A DNA stretch of 36,774 bases from a virus, in the IMG/VR virus record IMGVR_UViG_3300025873_000014, positions 1 through 36,774 of that record; one strand, written 5' to 3'. Shown here one piece after another: positions 1-5,841 of the stretch. Position numbers and translations under genes: made by a program. The notes under the pieces were generated by a model. That model ran no database searches. It was not told the DNA's origin and was given only the letters and a program-made list of their open reading frames with translations. Numbering within the stretch: position 1 is the stretch's first letter; every line of letters begins with the position of its first letter.

Positions 1-199
1 GGGAGACTGGTGCAAAAAGCCTACACCCCCATTCCCCGCGGGATCCCATCCCATGCCCTAGGGCGTTATAGGGGTGAAAACCACACGCCCCCCATACGCT
101 CTGAGAGGCTCGCCACTGCTATCGAGTACCGCACCCTACCCAGGACACCCGAAGACAATAATATCCATTTTGGGGGGTTTTCCCCACTATAATAAAGTG
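1..199. other. Left edge, no supported gene
   Basis: No convincing gene is seen here. A GTG at 10 follows GGGAG and opens a 60-codon frame ending at 192, but its composition (Pro/Arg/Thr-rich, no motif) and low-complexity GC tracts give no support. A G-tract followed by a C-tract (about 171-187) could form a short hairpin just upstream of the first promoter. It lacks a clean T-tract on either strand. Confidence 0.3.
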
Positions 200-228
200 T
201 TGTAATAGAACGTGTTCTAGTGTATAGT
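200..228 (+). promoter_or_regulatory. Promoter P1 of the left operon with operator-like palindrome
   Basis: A sigma70-like pair TTGTAA (200-205) and TATAGT (223-228) is separated by 17 bp. The spacer contains a perfect palindrome, TAGAAC-GT-GTTCTA (206-219). A repressor bound there would sit between the two promoter boxes, so the site reads as a regulated early promoter. The predicted start, around 235, falls at the base of the leader hairpin at 237-254. The palindrome resembles a LexA box of the GAAC-N4-GTTC type but has only 2 central bases, so LexA control is not claimed. Confidence 0.5.
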
Positions 229-236
229 TCTCTTGT

Positions 237-254
237 GGGGGCCGAATGGCTCCC
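237..254 (+). other. 5' leader hairpin with GAAT loop
   Basis: GGGGGCC (237-243) pairs with GGCTCCC (248-254), giving seven pairs including one G-U, closed by a GAAT tetraloop. It would lie at the extreme 5' end of the transcript from P1, where a stable hairpin can protect RNA or set its stability. The same stem-loop core recurs at 677-690. Confidence 0.5.
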
Positions 255-273
255 GATACAGAGAGGGGAGACC

Positions 274-654
274 ATGCGTCTGCAGTATCGGAAGCGAGAC
301 CCGGAAGCGGGCATCTTCAAGTGCCAGACCACCCGGGAGCGAGGCAAGCGGGCGACCCACGCGAGGCATGCGGAAGCTGCGCAGGAGCAGCCGATAGGAT
401 CCCGCAAACCAGATCGGGCAGTTAAGGAGAGGGTAGACCGCCAGCATGATAGGGCCAACCGATCCGGGAGCGCGCCCGATGGGCGCGAGATGGGGTCAAT
501 AGCCTATCGGCGCGAGGCCGAAGCGCGAGGGATCCGCACCAACGGAAAGCCACTCAAGAAGAAGTGGAGGCAAAACCTAGCAAACGCTCGCAAGAATCCC
601 GATGCCAAACCGGGGCTATACGACAAGCTACTACTGCAGTACTGTACCGCGTAA
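274..654 (+). CDS. Small basic protein, unknown function
   Basis: A 126-residue protein not recognised as any family. It is strongly basic (many Arg and Lys, with clusters such as KPLKKKWRQN near residues 105-115), suggesting nucleic-acid contact, though that is inference. The start at ATG 274 is chosen because GGGGAG lies 5-10 nt upstream; a longer frame opens at 220 but has no ribosome site and would overlap the leader hairpin. It is the first gene after P1, a position where phages often place host-takeover proteins. Its TAA stop (652-654) overlaps the first copy of the 21-nt palindromic element. Confidence 0.6.
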   Translation: MRLQYRKRDPEAGIFKCQTTRERGKRATHARHAEAAQEQPIGSRKPDRAVKERVDRQHDRANRSGSAPDGREMGSIAYRREAEARGIRTNGKPLKKKWRQNLANARKNPDAKPGLYDKLLLQYCTA

Positions 655-673
655 AAAACAACGCTGTTATTTA
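653..673 (+). repeat. 21-nt palindromic intergenic element, copy 1
   Basis: Matches the family core AACAACGNTGTTNTT with A-rich left and T-rich right arms. It begins inside the stop codon of the gene ending at 654, and unlike other copies lies 86 nt from the next start (760). As RNA it can form AAxAAC/GTTxTT paired arms around a GNT loop. Confidence 0.8.
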
Positions 674-676
674 CCC

Positions 677-690
677 GGGCCGAATGGCTC
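677..690 (+). other. Second copy of the GGGCC-GAAT-GGCTC hairpin
   Basis: Five pairs (677-681 with 686-690, one G-U) close a GAAT loop. The 14 bases are identical to the core of the leader hairpin at 239-252. A CCCGGG at 674-679 can instead pair with CCCGGG at 696-701, giving an alternative fold. It lies in the leader of the gene starting at 760. Confidence 0.5.
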
Positions 691-759
691 GGATACCCGG
701 GCGAGGGATTCACCCTTGCCCATACCGGGGGCCATGCCCCTACTATCAGGAGAACCAAA

Positions 760-1311
760 ATGTCGAATTTCAAAGCAACGTATGCCGGGCTCGTAGCCCA
801 TACCGTATCCACCGACAAGGCGGACAAGGCGCGCAACGAGGCCTACGCGAGAGCCGATGGCGCCGCGCTGAAGGTCGCCGTGCCGGACTCGCTCTTCGCC
901 CTTCGGGCGGATGGGTTCAGGACGAAGCGGAGCTTCACCAAGGGACAGCGCACCGAGGGGTCCAAGGTGAAGCTCGCGAGGGATGGCCTGATTGAGGCCT
1001 TCGTCGAGGCCGGAAAGTCGGAGTCGAGCGCGAAAAAGTGGTGGAACCGTCTGGTGCTGATCGCAACGGACTACCGGTTCAAGAAGGTGGAGACTCGCGA
1101 GGCCTTCTGGACGAAGCTGGAGGACGCGGAAGTGGACTCTATGGCCAAGCTGGACGCGCTGCTGCGTGGACCCGTGGACCTCGCGGACAGGGCCGAGAAG
1201 CAGGCCCGGGAGCTTCTTAAGACTCTCGCCAAGCTCTCCGAGGATACCGTGGATCTTGAGGCCTTCGTGAGCGGCGAGGCAGCCGTCGAGCTGAAAGCGA
1301 TCATCGGCTAG
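760..1311 (+). CDS. Hypothetical protein, 183 aa, Lys/Ala-rich
   Basis: Not recognised. The protein is soluble in composition, rich in Lys, Ala and Glu, and probably mostly helical, with a Trp-containing helix (KKWWNRL) near residue 95 and an acidic, Leu-rich C-terminal third. Start ATG 760 follows the canonical leader of this operon, CAGGAGAACCAAA. The 5' untranslated stretch 655-759 is unusually long for this operon and contains the palindromic element and a GAAT-loop hairpin. A GC-rich hairpin at 1330-1351 follows the stop. GC content is visibly higher than in the genes after 1.8 kb. Confidence 0.7.
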   Translation: MSNFKATYAGLVAHTVSTDKADKARNEAYARADGAALKVAVPDSLFALRADGFRTKRSFTKGQRTEGSKVKLARDGLIEAFVEAGKSESSAKKWWNRLVLIATDYRFKKVETREAFWTKLEDAEVDSMAKLDALLRGPVDLADRAEKQARELLKTLAKLSEDTVDLEAFVSGEAAVELKAIIG

Positions 1312-1329
1312 ATCGAACCAGAGCAGCAT

Positions 1330-1351
1330 CCCCGGGGCGAAAGCCCCGGGG
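1330..1351 (+). terminator. GC-rich GAAA-loop hairpin, possible attenuator
   Basis: CCCCGGGGC (1330-1338) pairs perfectly with GCCCCGGGG (1343-1351) around a GAAA tetraloop, a very stable 9-bp GNRA hairpin. The following bases (GTTGTTGGCTT) are not a true T-tract, so it is more likely an mRNA-stabilising or partially terminating structure than a full intrinsic terminator. Confidence 0.5.
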
Positions 1352-1368
1352 GTTGTTGGCTTGGACCT

Positions 1369-1389
1369 AAAAAACATCGTTGCTTTTTA
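1369..1389 (+). repeat. 21-nt palindromic intergenic element, copy 2 (divergent)
   Basis: The most divergent copy: A6-CATCGTTGC-T5-A. It keeps the A-tract/T-tract arms and the CG centre but differs from the consensus at three core positions. The next start is 34 nt downstream (1424). Confidence 0.65.
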
Positions 1390-1423
1390 GATCTGAACCA
1401 GCAACCACCACAGGAGAACGAGC

Positions 1424-1531
1424 ATGGACCTAACAGGATTTGACCTGACCACAGCGTTGCGCTGCATCATCGGAATCGCCGGGATGCTCTCGCTGTTCTT
1501 CGTAGAGGACGAGAAGGGGATGCTCCAATGA
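1424..1531 (+). CDS. Small single-span membrane peptide, 35 aa
   Basis: A 35-residue peptide. After a short polar N-terminus (MDLTGFDLTT), residues about 11-27 are hydrophobic (CIIGIAGMLSLFFV), followed by an acidic tail (EDEKG). This is the pattern of a single membrane helix. The ATG follows CACAGGAGAACGAGC, an exact copy of the operon's ribosome-binding leader, and the stop overlaps the next start as ATGA (1528-1531), so coupled translation is likely. Function unknown. Small inner-membrane phage peptides of this kind often act on host envelope proteins or block superinfection, but nothing here shows that directly. Confidence 0.65.
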   Translation: MDLTGFDLTTALRCIIGIAGMLSLFFVEDEKGMLQ

Positions 1532-1779
1532 AACGCGGCCCCGACCTGGGAACGATGGGCATCCCGCCCCGCGACCGCCTGGAGATAAGGCGGGAGTGGG
1601 TCGTGTCTGAAATCGAGAAGCTCCGGGGAGAGCTTGACAAGCTGGAGGGTGAGCGGGGGTGGATCGATCTCAATCTTGTCTGGCACTCGCGGAAAGAAGA
1701 TGAGGCCCGGGGCTTCACTAAATTCCAGAGGGCGTGTGAGGCATTCATAGCGAAGCCAAAAAACAACGATGTTTTTTAA
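1528..1779 (+). CDS. Hypothetical coiled-coil protein, 83 aa
   Basis: Not recognised. Residues about 17-45 (RLEIRREWVVSEIEKLRGEL onward) are strongly helical with heptad-like Leu/Ile spacing, consistent with a short coiled coil. The gene is coupled to the membrane peptide upstream by an ATGA overlap. Its last codons, ending in NNDVF and the TAA, are written by copy 3 of the palindromic element, so the element contributes the C-terminus. Confidence 0.6.
   Translation: MKRGPDLGTMGIPPRDRLEIRREWVVSEIEKLRGELDKLEGERGWIDLNLVWHSRKEDEARGFTKFQRACEAFIAKPKNNDVF
1758..1778 (+). repeat. 21-nt palindromic intergenic element, copy 3
   Basis: A6-CAACGATGTT-T4-A, closest to the consensus. It encodes the last residues and part of the TAA stop of the upstream gene and ends 17 nt before the next ATG (1796). 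Confidence 0.85.
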
Positions 1780-1795
1780 CAACAGGAGAACTAAA

Positions 1796-2116
1796 ATGGA
1801 CGAAGGGCAGACCTGTGCCACCTACGTATTCGAGGATCATGATCATATCTATCTGGAAAAGATCAGCCCGCAACACGCCCGGTCGCTGGTCAAGAAGGGA
1901 CCCCACTTCCAGGATATGACCTACCTGCAGCGAGGTGGGGAGAGGGACGTAATTATCAACGGTGTTAATTACGGTGAGCAATTTCTCAATAACAAGTACG
2001 CGGTGAGGGTTGCCGACTACGCAGCAAAACTTGAGAACCCTGAGTATGGGGAGGAGCTATGGGTGTACCGGTCGGATGATAATTATATCCTGACCGCACC
2101 CCGGAAGCGGGGATAG
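1796..2116 (+). CDS. Hypothetical protein, 106 aa
   Basis: Not recognised. The protein is acidic to neutral with a mixed alpha/beta pattern and no membrane segment or Cys cluster. The ATG at 1796 is preceded by ACAGGAGAACTAAA, the operon's standard leader; an in-frame ATG at 1769 lies inside the palindromic element and is rejected. It is followed by copy 4 of the element. Confidence 0.65.
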   Translation: MDEGQTCATYVFEDHDHIYLEKISPQHARSLVKKGPHFQDMTYLQRGGERDVIINGVNYGEQFLNNKYAVRVADYAAKLENPEYGEELWVYRSDDNYILTAPRKRG

Positions 2117-2124
2117 TCCTCGCT

Positions 2125-2145
2125 AAAAAACAACGGTGTTTTTTA
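2125..2145 (+). repeat. 21-nt palindromic intergenic element, copy 4
   Basis: A6-CAACGGTGTT-T4-A, identical to copy 3 except for the variable central base. It ends 12 nt before the next start and abuts the ACAGGAGAAC leader directly. Confidence 0.85.
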
Positions 2146-2157
2146 CAGGAGAACCAG

Positions 2158-2355
2158 ATGGACATCATCATCAAGAAAATGGAATCAATCCCGCCGGACT
2201 CAAACCCTTTCGATCATGACTCTTTCCATATGGGTAACACCATAGGCAAGGATCTACTCATGATGTATGCGACCCATAAAGACGAGGAACTCAAGTACTT
2301 CATACTCGTTGACCAGAAGACGGGCGAGCGAGTCAGGATCAACATCAGTAAGTAA
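2158..2355 (+). CDS. Hypothetical protein, 65 aa
   Basis: Not recognised. The short protein ends in a beta-rich stretch (YFILVDQKTGERVRINISK). The ATG follows TTACAGGAGAACCAG, a leader match of 12 bases to the motif complementary to 10934-10945. The next gene begins 22 nt downstream with the same leader. Confidence 0.6.
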   Translation: MDIIIKKMESIPPDSNPFDHDSFHMGNTIGKDLLMMYATHKDEELKYFILVDQKTGERVRINISK

Positions 2356-2377
2356 ACATCAAAACAGGAGAACTAAA

Positions 2378-2479
2378 ATGGACGAAGAACAGATCGAGGA
2401 GTACTACCAGGATATAAGCAGGGAGGCCGACAGCGGTCAGGATCTCATGATGGCACTCAAGCTGGAGGTCGAGCAATGA
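2378..2479 (+). CDS. Acidic peptide, 33 aa
   Basis: A 33-residue, very acidic and probably helical peptide (MDEEQIEEYYQDISREADSG at its start). Its start is well supported by AACAGGAGAACTAAAATG, the same leader seen at 1796. The stop overlaps the next start as ATGA (2476-2479). Acidic micro-proteins in phage early regions are often inhibitors of DNA-binding host proteins, which is an inference from class only. Confidence 0.6.
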   Translation: MDEEQIEEYYQDISREADSGQDLMMALKLEVEQ

Positions 2480-2628
2480 ATGAGCCCACGTTCAAGGAAC
2501 TCATGAACTGCAACACCGGTAGCGACGATAGACGCTGGGTCAAGGACGAGGCCGAGTACGATGACCGCACCACTGCAAGCCTGGGTGAGATCGCCCGGAT
2601 AGTCTTCACCGAGGATAAGGAGGAGTAG
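2476..2628 (+). CDS. Acidic small protein, 50 aa
   Basis: A 50-residue acidic protein, not recognised (MNEPTFKELMNC at the start, FTEDKEE at the end). It is coupled to the acidic peptide upstream through the 4-nt ATGA overlap. The end of the gene (AAGGAGGAG) supplies the ribosome-binding site of the next gene at 2632, a second coupling. The two acidic neighbours may act together, but there is no direct evidence. Confidence 0.6.
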   Translation: MNEPTFKELMNCNTGSDDRRWVKDEAEYDDRTTASLGEIARIVFTEDKEE

Positions 2629-2631
2629 ACT

Positions 2632-3096
2632 ATGACCGATAAACACACCAAGATAGATGAACTGATTAAGGCTCAGAAGGTACGGCAAGGCAGGGTCGCG
2701 GAACTGTATGAAGATCTGGCACAATCCCTTGCAATAGAGAGACTATTCCCCGATGCCTTTGAGCATGGCGCGTGCAAGCAGTCGTGGAATGACCTTGATA
2801 TTCCAGAGGGTGGCATGAAGTGGCCGGACGGATTGAGAACTGTCTCGTTGAAGGTGACCCGTGGCGATGAGTCCGTCAGGACAATGCTCTTCGAGGATCT
2901 CCCCGAATGGTTCATCAACGAACTGATAGTACGGAGAGGGATCACTGGCATCGAGCATATACCGGGTAGATCGAGAGCAAAACGTCTGACAGAAAAAGGC
3001 AGAGAACACCCAAGGCTGGACAGTAAACTGTCCAGAGTAGCCATGAAGAATAAGCTGAAGCGTAGGTTGAGACGCAACGCATCGAGATCTAAATAA
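2632..3096 (+). CDS. Hypothetical protein with basic tail, 154 aa
   Basis: Not recognised. The N-terminal half is helical and Lys/Asp/Glu-rich. The centre carries a WPDGLRTVSLKV strand pattern, and the C-terminal 35 residues are extremely basic (KNKLKRRLRRNASRSK), typical of RNA or DNA contact. AAGGAGGAG just upstream fixes the ATG. The TAA stop at 3094-3096 lies inside copy 5 of the palindromic element. Confidence 0.65.
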   Translation: MTDKHTKIDELIKAQKVRQGRVAELYEDLAQSLAIERLFPDAFEHGACKQSWNDLDIPEGGMKWPDGLRTVSLKVTRGDESVRTMLFEDLPEWFINELIVRRGITGIEHIPGRSRAKRLTEKGREHPRLDSKLSRVAMKNKLKRRLRRNASRSK

Positions 3097-3111
3097 CAAC
3101 GATGTTTCTTA
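3091..3111 (+). repeat. 21-nt palindromic intergenic element, copy 5
   Basis: AAATAACAACGATGTTTCTT plus final A. It contains the stop codon of the upstream gene. A purine-rich site (AGGGGGA) follows immediately, with GTG at 3123 placed like the starts after other copies. Confidence 0.8.
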
Positions 3112-3122
3112 GGGGGACCAAC

Positions 3123-3323
3123 GTGGTGGGTGATTCAACGCATGAAGTAGTTGAAGTATTTTGGGAGGAGATCTGCGCCATGGATTATGAAGTAGTTGCA
3201 GTATTTTTGGGGGAGGACCAGGCCCTGGAATATATCGAGAGCAAGACAAGGGATGAGCAGGACTCTCTATATATCACCAAGGATATGTTTAGCGGAAGCT
3301 ATGAAGTTGTGAAAATAAAATAG
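3123..3323 (+). CDS. Hypothetical small protein with internal tandem duplication, 66 aa
   Basis: Not recognised. The likely GTG start at 3123 lies 11 nt after the palindromic element, as in other copies, behind AGGGGGA. An internal ATG at 3180 has an excellent site (GGGAGGAG, 9-nt spacing) and would give a 47-residue version starting MDYEVVAVFLGED. The two regions are tandem duplicates with a 45-nt period: HEVVEVFWEE is followed by YEVVAVFLGE in the same frame. The 47-residue form resembles the small one-domain proteins common in phage early regions; the duplication adds an extra copy of the first strand and helix. Confidence 0.5.
   Translation: MVGDSTHEVVEVFWEEICAMDYEVVAVFLGEDQALEYIESKTRDEQDSLYITKDMFSGSYEVVKIK
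3142..3207 (+). repeat. 45-nt-period tandem duplication
   Basis: ATGAAGTAGTTGAAGTATTT at 3142 recurs at 3187 with a single mismatch over 21 bases. The period is a multiple of three, so the reading frame is kept. Confidence 0.75.
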
Positions 3324-3333
3324 GAGGAGTGAA

Positions 3334-3606
3334 ATGAGAGATCCAGGGAGAGAGACAAGGACATACAGAATTGATTGGGAGGCAACGATAGAGGGCGCAG
3401 CGTATATCGAAGCATCCTCGGTGACAGAAGCGGTTCGATGGTTCAATAAAGAACCAGGGATTTACACCAACCCGTTGGTCAGTCACAAGGTCGTAAGCAA
3501 GCCCGCTGCGATGGACGGGTATGAGTACAACGGCTACAGGATCAAGGTAGTGGGAGAGGAATACGACGAAAACGGCAACAGGATTAAATGCAAGGAGGAG
3601 GAGTGA
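3334..3606 (+). CDS. Hypothetical protein, 90 aa
   Basis: Not recognised by name. The pattern RTYRIDWEATIEGAAYIEAS, then a helix (VTEAVRWF) and a second strand pair (GYRIKVVGEEYDENGN), suggests a small alpha/beta domain often seen in phage proteins of about 90 residues. TAGGAGGAG 9 nt upstream sets the ATG. It is the last gene before promoter P2. Confidence 0.6.
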   Translation: MRDPGRETRTYRIDWEATIEGAAYIEASSVTEAVRWFNKEPGIYTNPLVSHKVVSKPAAMDGYEYNGYRIKVVGEEYDENGNRIKCKEEE

Positions 3607-3633
3607 ACCCGGCAGCGTAGGGAAATACACACA

Positions 3634-3661
3634 TTGACAACCATTATAGATGTGCTATAAT
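3634..3661 (+). promoter_or_regulatory. Promoter P2, near-consensus sigma70 with extended -10
   Basis: TTGACA (3634-3639), a 16-bp spacer, then TATAAT (3656-3661) preceded by TGC, so both boxes are perfect and the -10 is extended. An inverted repeat, ATTATAG (3643-3649) and CTATAAT (3655-3661), covers the spacer and the -10. This is the best host-type promoter found in the window. It drives the three-gene ATPase/metallopeptidase cassette, with palindromic element copy 6 in its leader. Confidence 0.85.
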
Positions 3662-3681
3662 GATATAGTAAGTTGAGTCGC

Positions 3682-3702
3682 AATAAACAACGGTGTTATT
3701 TA
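3682..3702 (+). repeat. 21-nt palindromic intergenic element, copy 6
   Basis: AATAAACAACGGTGTTATTT plus final A, located between promoter P2 and the next start (3718). Because P2 lies upstream, this copy is transcribed in the 5' leader, about 14 nt after the likely start site. It is therefore not itself the promoter. Confidence 0.85.
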
Positions 3703-3717
3703 CAACAGGAGAACACA

Positions 3718-4635
3718 ATGGCAGGCAAGAATGAAGCAATCAAGTTTCCCAGTCCCGCTGAGTTGGGAACAACCATCTCTTTGCACGCGAGATTTGGTGG
3801 AGGAAGGAAGCAGCACAGGACCGCAACGGCTGAGTTGATTGAGTCCAAGTCAGTCAAAAATAAAAAGCGAGCAGGTGTATGGGTTGAACTCTTCGACTCA
3901 CCCCATCTGAACAACGCCAAGAATATGAAGCAGACTCTGGCGAACTGGATCAAGGCCAACACTATGCCCTGGGGTGATGACGGGCGAAGGTTCGTACCCA
4001 ACGCAATCAAGATTGAACTCGACAGTCATATCAATAAGGCAATCACGGAGATCAAGGGGGAAATGGAGAAGCACTTCGGCTCCTACATTGACCAGAAGAA
4101 ACTCTGGGAATCAGAGGGTGGCGGCCTTGCACAATACGGAATGGAGTTTCCCTCCGAGGAGGTGGGTAGAAGTAAGTTTGAAATAGAAGCAATCCCAGGA
4201 GTTATCACGGAAGCTGCCGACGTTAACGTGAGTGGATTGACAGAAGAGCAGAAGGAACGGTTCATTAAGGACGTACACGCTGCTGAAAATAGCAGACTCC
4301 AGGGTACGGTTCGGGATGTGACTAGCAGGGTGGAGGATGTTCTCGTAAGGATGGTTGATAGAATGGGAGCATATGGCAAGGACGAGAACGGCAAAACCGT
4401 AGGCAAGTTTCACGATACAATCGTGGGTAACGTGCGGGAGATCGCCGGACTACTTGGACACTTCAACATCACCAACGATCCCGAGATCGAGAACGTGCGA
4501 AGACGATTGGTCAACGAGATCTGCGTTGTTACCCCTGATGAACTAAGGGAGGACCCCGAACTCAGGAAGAATATCAAGAGCAAGGCAAGCGACATCCTCT
4601 CCAGGGTTGGACAGTTTGGTTCCAAGCGAGATTAA
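3718..4635 (+). CDS. DUF3150-like protein, partner of MoxR/VWA genes
   Basis: A 305-residue protein resembling the DUF3150 group, which in phages and some bacteria sits next to a MoxR-type ATPase and a VWA protein. That assignment rests on the general pattern (N-terminal GTTISLHARFGGGRKQ, central MPWGDDGRRFVP, helical middle around YIDQKKLWE, then a long helical C-terminus) and on the neighbourhood, not on a search. The start at ATG 3718 follows ACAGGAGAACACA; upstream in-frame codons run through the palindromic element and are rejected. It is the first gene behind P2, and the next gene starts 25 nt after its stop with the same leader. Its likely role is as a substrate, adaptor or third subunit of the ATPase system. 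Confidence 0.65.
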   Translation: MAGKNEAIKFPSPAELGTTISLHARFGGGRKQHRTATAELIESKSVKNKKRAGVWVELFDSPHLNNAKNMKQTLANWIKANTMPWGDDGRRFVPNAIKIELDSHINKAITEIKGEMEKHFGSYIDQKKLWESEGGGLAQYGMEFPSEEVGRSKFEIEAIPGVITEAADVNVSGLTEEQKERFIKDVHAAENSRLQGTVRDVTSRVEDVLVRMVDRMGAYGKDENGKTVGKFHDTIVGNVREIAGLLGHFNITNDPEIENVRRRLVNEICVVTPDELREDPELRKNIKSKASDILSRVGQFGSKRD

Positions 4636-4660
4636 TATTTCTAAAACAGGAGAACAAGAA

Positions 4661-5812
4661 ATGGAATGGAACAACACGGACGAATTCACGACAGAAGAAG
4701 TCATGGACATGATCGACGCGACAGTCGAAGCGCAACTGGCAGGCGGGGATGCGACTATCCTCTATATGGAATCTCCTCCCGGCATCGGCAAGACCAAGAT
4801 GATCTGTGCATATGCAGAGTGGAAGGAGAAGCACGGATCCAAGGCGCTCGGCATCGCCCATCCCAAGGTGCTCGTGAGGATAAATATCCTCTCGCAAAGT
4901 GACAGCGTTGACTTCGGGGCACCGGCACCGGACTTCAAGGAGGGGAAGCTGAACTTCCTGGTACCTGATGATATCCTTGGACAAGCCAAGGGGGATGAGC
5001 AGTACGATATTGTGATGGTGTTCTGGGACGAGCTTCCCAACGCCAATCCCGCAACCCTTTCAGCTTGGCAGTCCGTTGCCGAGGAGGGTGAGATTCGCGG
5101 GAGGAAGAAGGCGGACAACTGCGTGTATATCGCAGCAGGCAACCGGCCCGAGGATAAGTGCGGAGCGAGGGCTCTTCCTAGATCCATCCGCGAGGGTCGA
5201 ATCATTACTGTCCCGATGGGTGTATCTATGCCCAGGCTCATCGCCTACGCTGAGGAGAAATGCTGGGATGCTCGGCTGGTTGCCATGCTTGGCTGGGCAG
5301 AACTACAGAACAAGGAGATGCTCAACTCGTTCGATCCCAACACCAAGAGCAAGGTGCAGCCATCTCCCCGTGGTGTACAGAAGCTCAACTCTCTACTGAA
5401 CCAGGGACTCGACGAAAAAATACTCGATGCTCTCGCGCCTGGCTGCGTGGGTGACAAGATGTGGACAGAGATCAGAGCCTTCTTCATTATGGCAGAAGAT
5501 CTCCCCACACTCACTGAGATCTTCGATGATCCCGATGGTGCAAGGATGCCCGGGGAAGACAACCCCGAAGTGGGACCCAACGGGCAGTACGCTGTGATCT
5601 CCAATGTCGCAGCGTTCCTCCAGCACTGCAAGAATGGGGGCAATCATGTAGAGTCGAAGACATTCAATGCAATCGCATCCTACTTCGAGCGGATGGATGC
5701 GGAGATGCTTCTCTTCGGACTCAAGCTGTGCCAGAACGCACATGATGAATTCTCCAATTGTTCCAAGTGGGGAGAACTTCAGGTCACGCACAGTGAAATC
5801 ACCCTCGGTTAA
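4661..5812 (+). CDS. MoxR-like AAA+ ATPase
   Basis: A 383-residue AAA+ ATPase. Visible motifs are a Walker A (SPPGIGKTK, residues 38-46), a Walker B (IVMVFWDE, D123-E124), a sensor-1 Asn in AAGNRPEDK (N161) and candidate arginine fingers at R174/R177 in LPRSIREGR. Members of the MoxR group act as ring chaperones that remodel proteins or insert metals, usually with a VWA-domain partner. Here the next gene encodes such a partner, and the gene before is DUF3150-like. The ATG at 4661 follows AACAGGAGAACAAGA. The TAA stop overlaps copy 7 of the palindromic element. Confidence 0.85.
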   Translation: MEWNNTDEFTTEEVMDMIDATVEAQLAGGDATILYMESPPGIGKTKMICAYAEWKEKHGSKALGIAHPKVLVRINILSQSDSVDFGAPAPDFKEGKLNFLVPDDILGQAKGDEQYDIVMVFWDELPNANPATLSAWQSVAEEGEIRGRKKADNCVYIAAGNRPEDKCGARALPRSIREGRIITVPMGVSMPRLIAYAEEKCWDARLVAMLGWAELQNKEMLNSFDPNTKSKVQPSPRGVQKLNSLLNQGLDEKILDALAPGCVGDKMWTEIRAFFIMAEDLPTLTEIFDDPDGARMPGEDNPEVGPNGQYAVISNVAAFLQHCKNGGNHVESKTFNAIASYFERMDAEMLLFGLKLCQNAHDEFSNCSKWGELQVTHSEITLG

Positions 5813-5830
5813 AAACAACACTGTTATTAA
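5810..5830 (+). repeat. 21-nt palindromic intergenic element, copy 7
   Basis: TAAAAACAACACTGTTATTA plus final A; the central G is replaced by A. It contains the stop codon of the ATPase gene and ends 11 nt before the next ATG, with GGGAGAAC between them. It is the last copy seen. Confidence 0.8.
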
Positions 5831-5841
5831 GGGAGAACTCA

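Noticed and set aside
206-219. LexA (SOS) box at P1
   Set aside because: The half-sites GAAC/GTTC match, but only two bases separate them instead of four, so it is treated as an unidentified operator.
66-458. 130-codon minus-strand frame at the left edge
   Set aside because: It runs through the P1 promoter and leader hairpin and opposite the gene at 274; its composition (Arg/Ser/Leu-rich) looks like a shadow.
667-1377. 236-codon open frame on the minus strand
   Set aside because: It lies wholly opposite the supported gene at 760-1311, has no ribosome site, and is a product of high GC codon structure.
3607-3717. Palindromic element as a phage RNA polymerase promoter
   Set aside because: The element is itself an inverted repeat and in copy 6 lies downstream of a near-consensus host promoter; phage single-subunit polymerase promoters are not palindromic.
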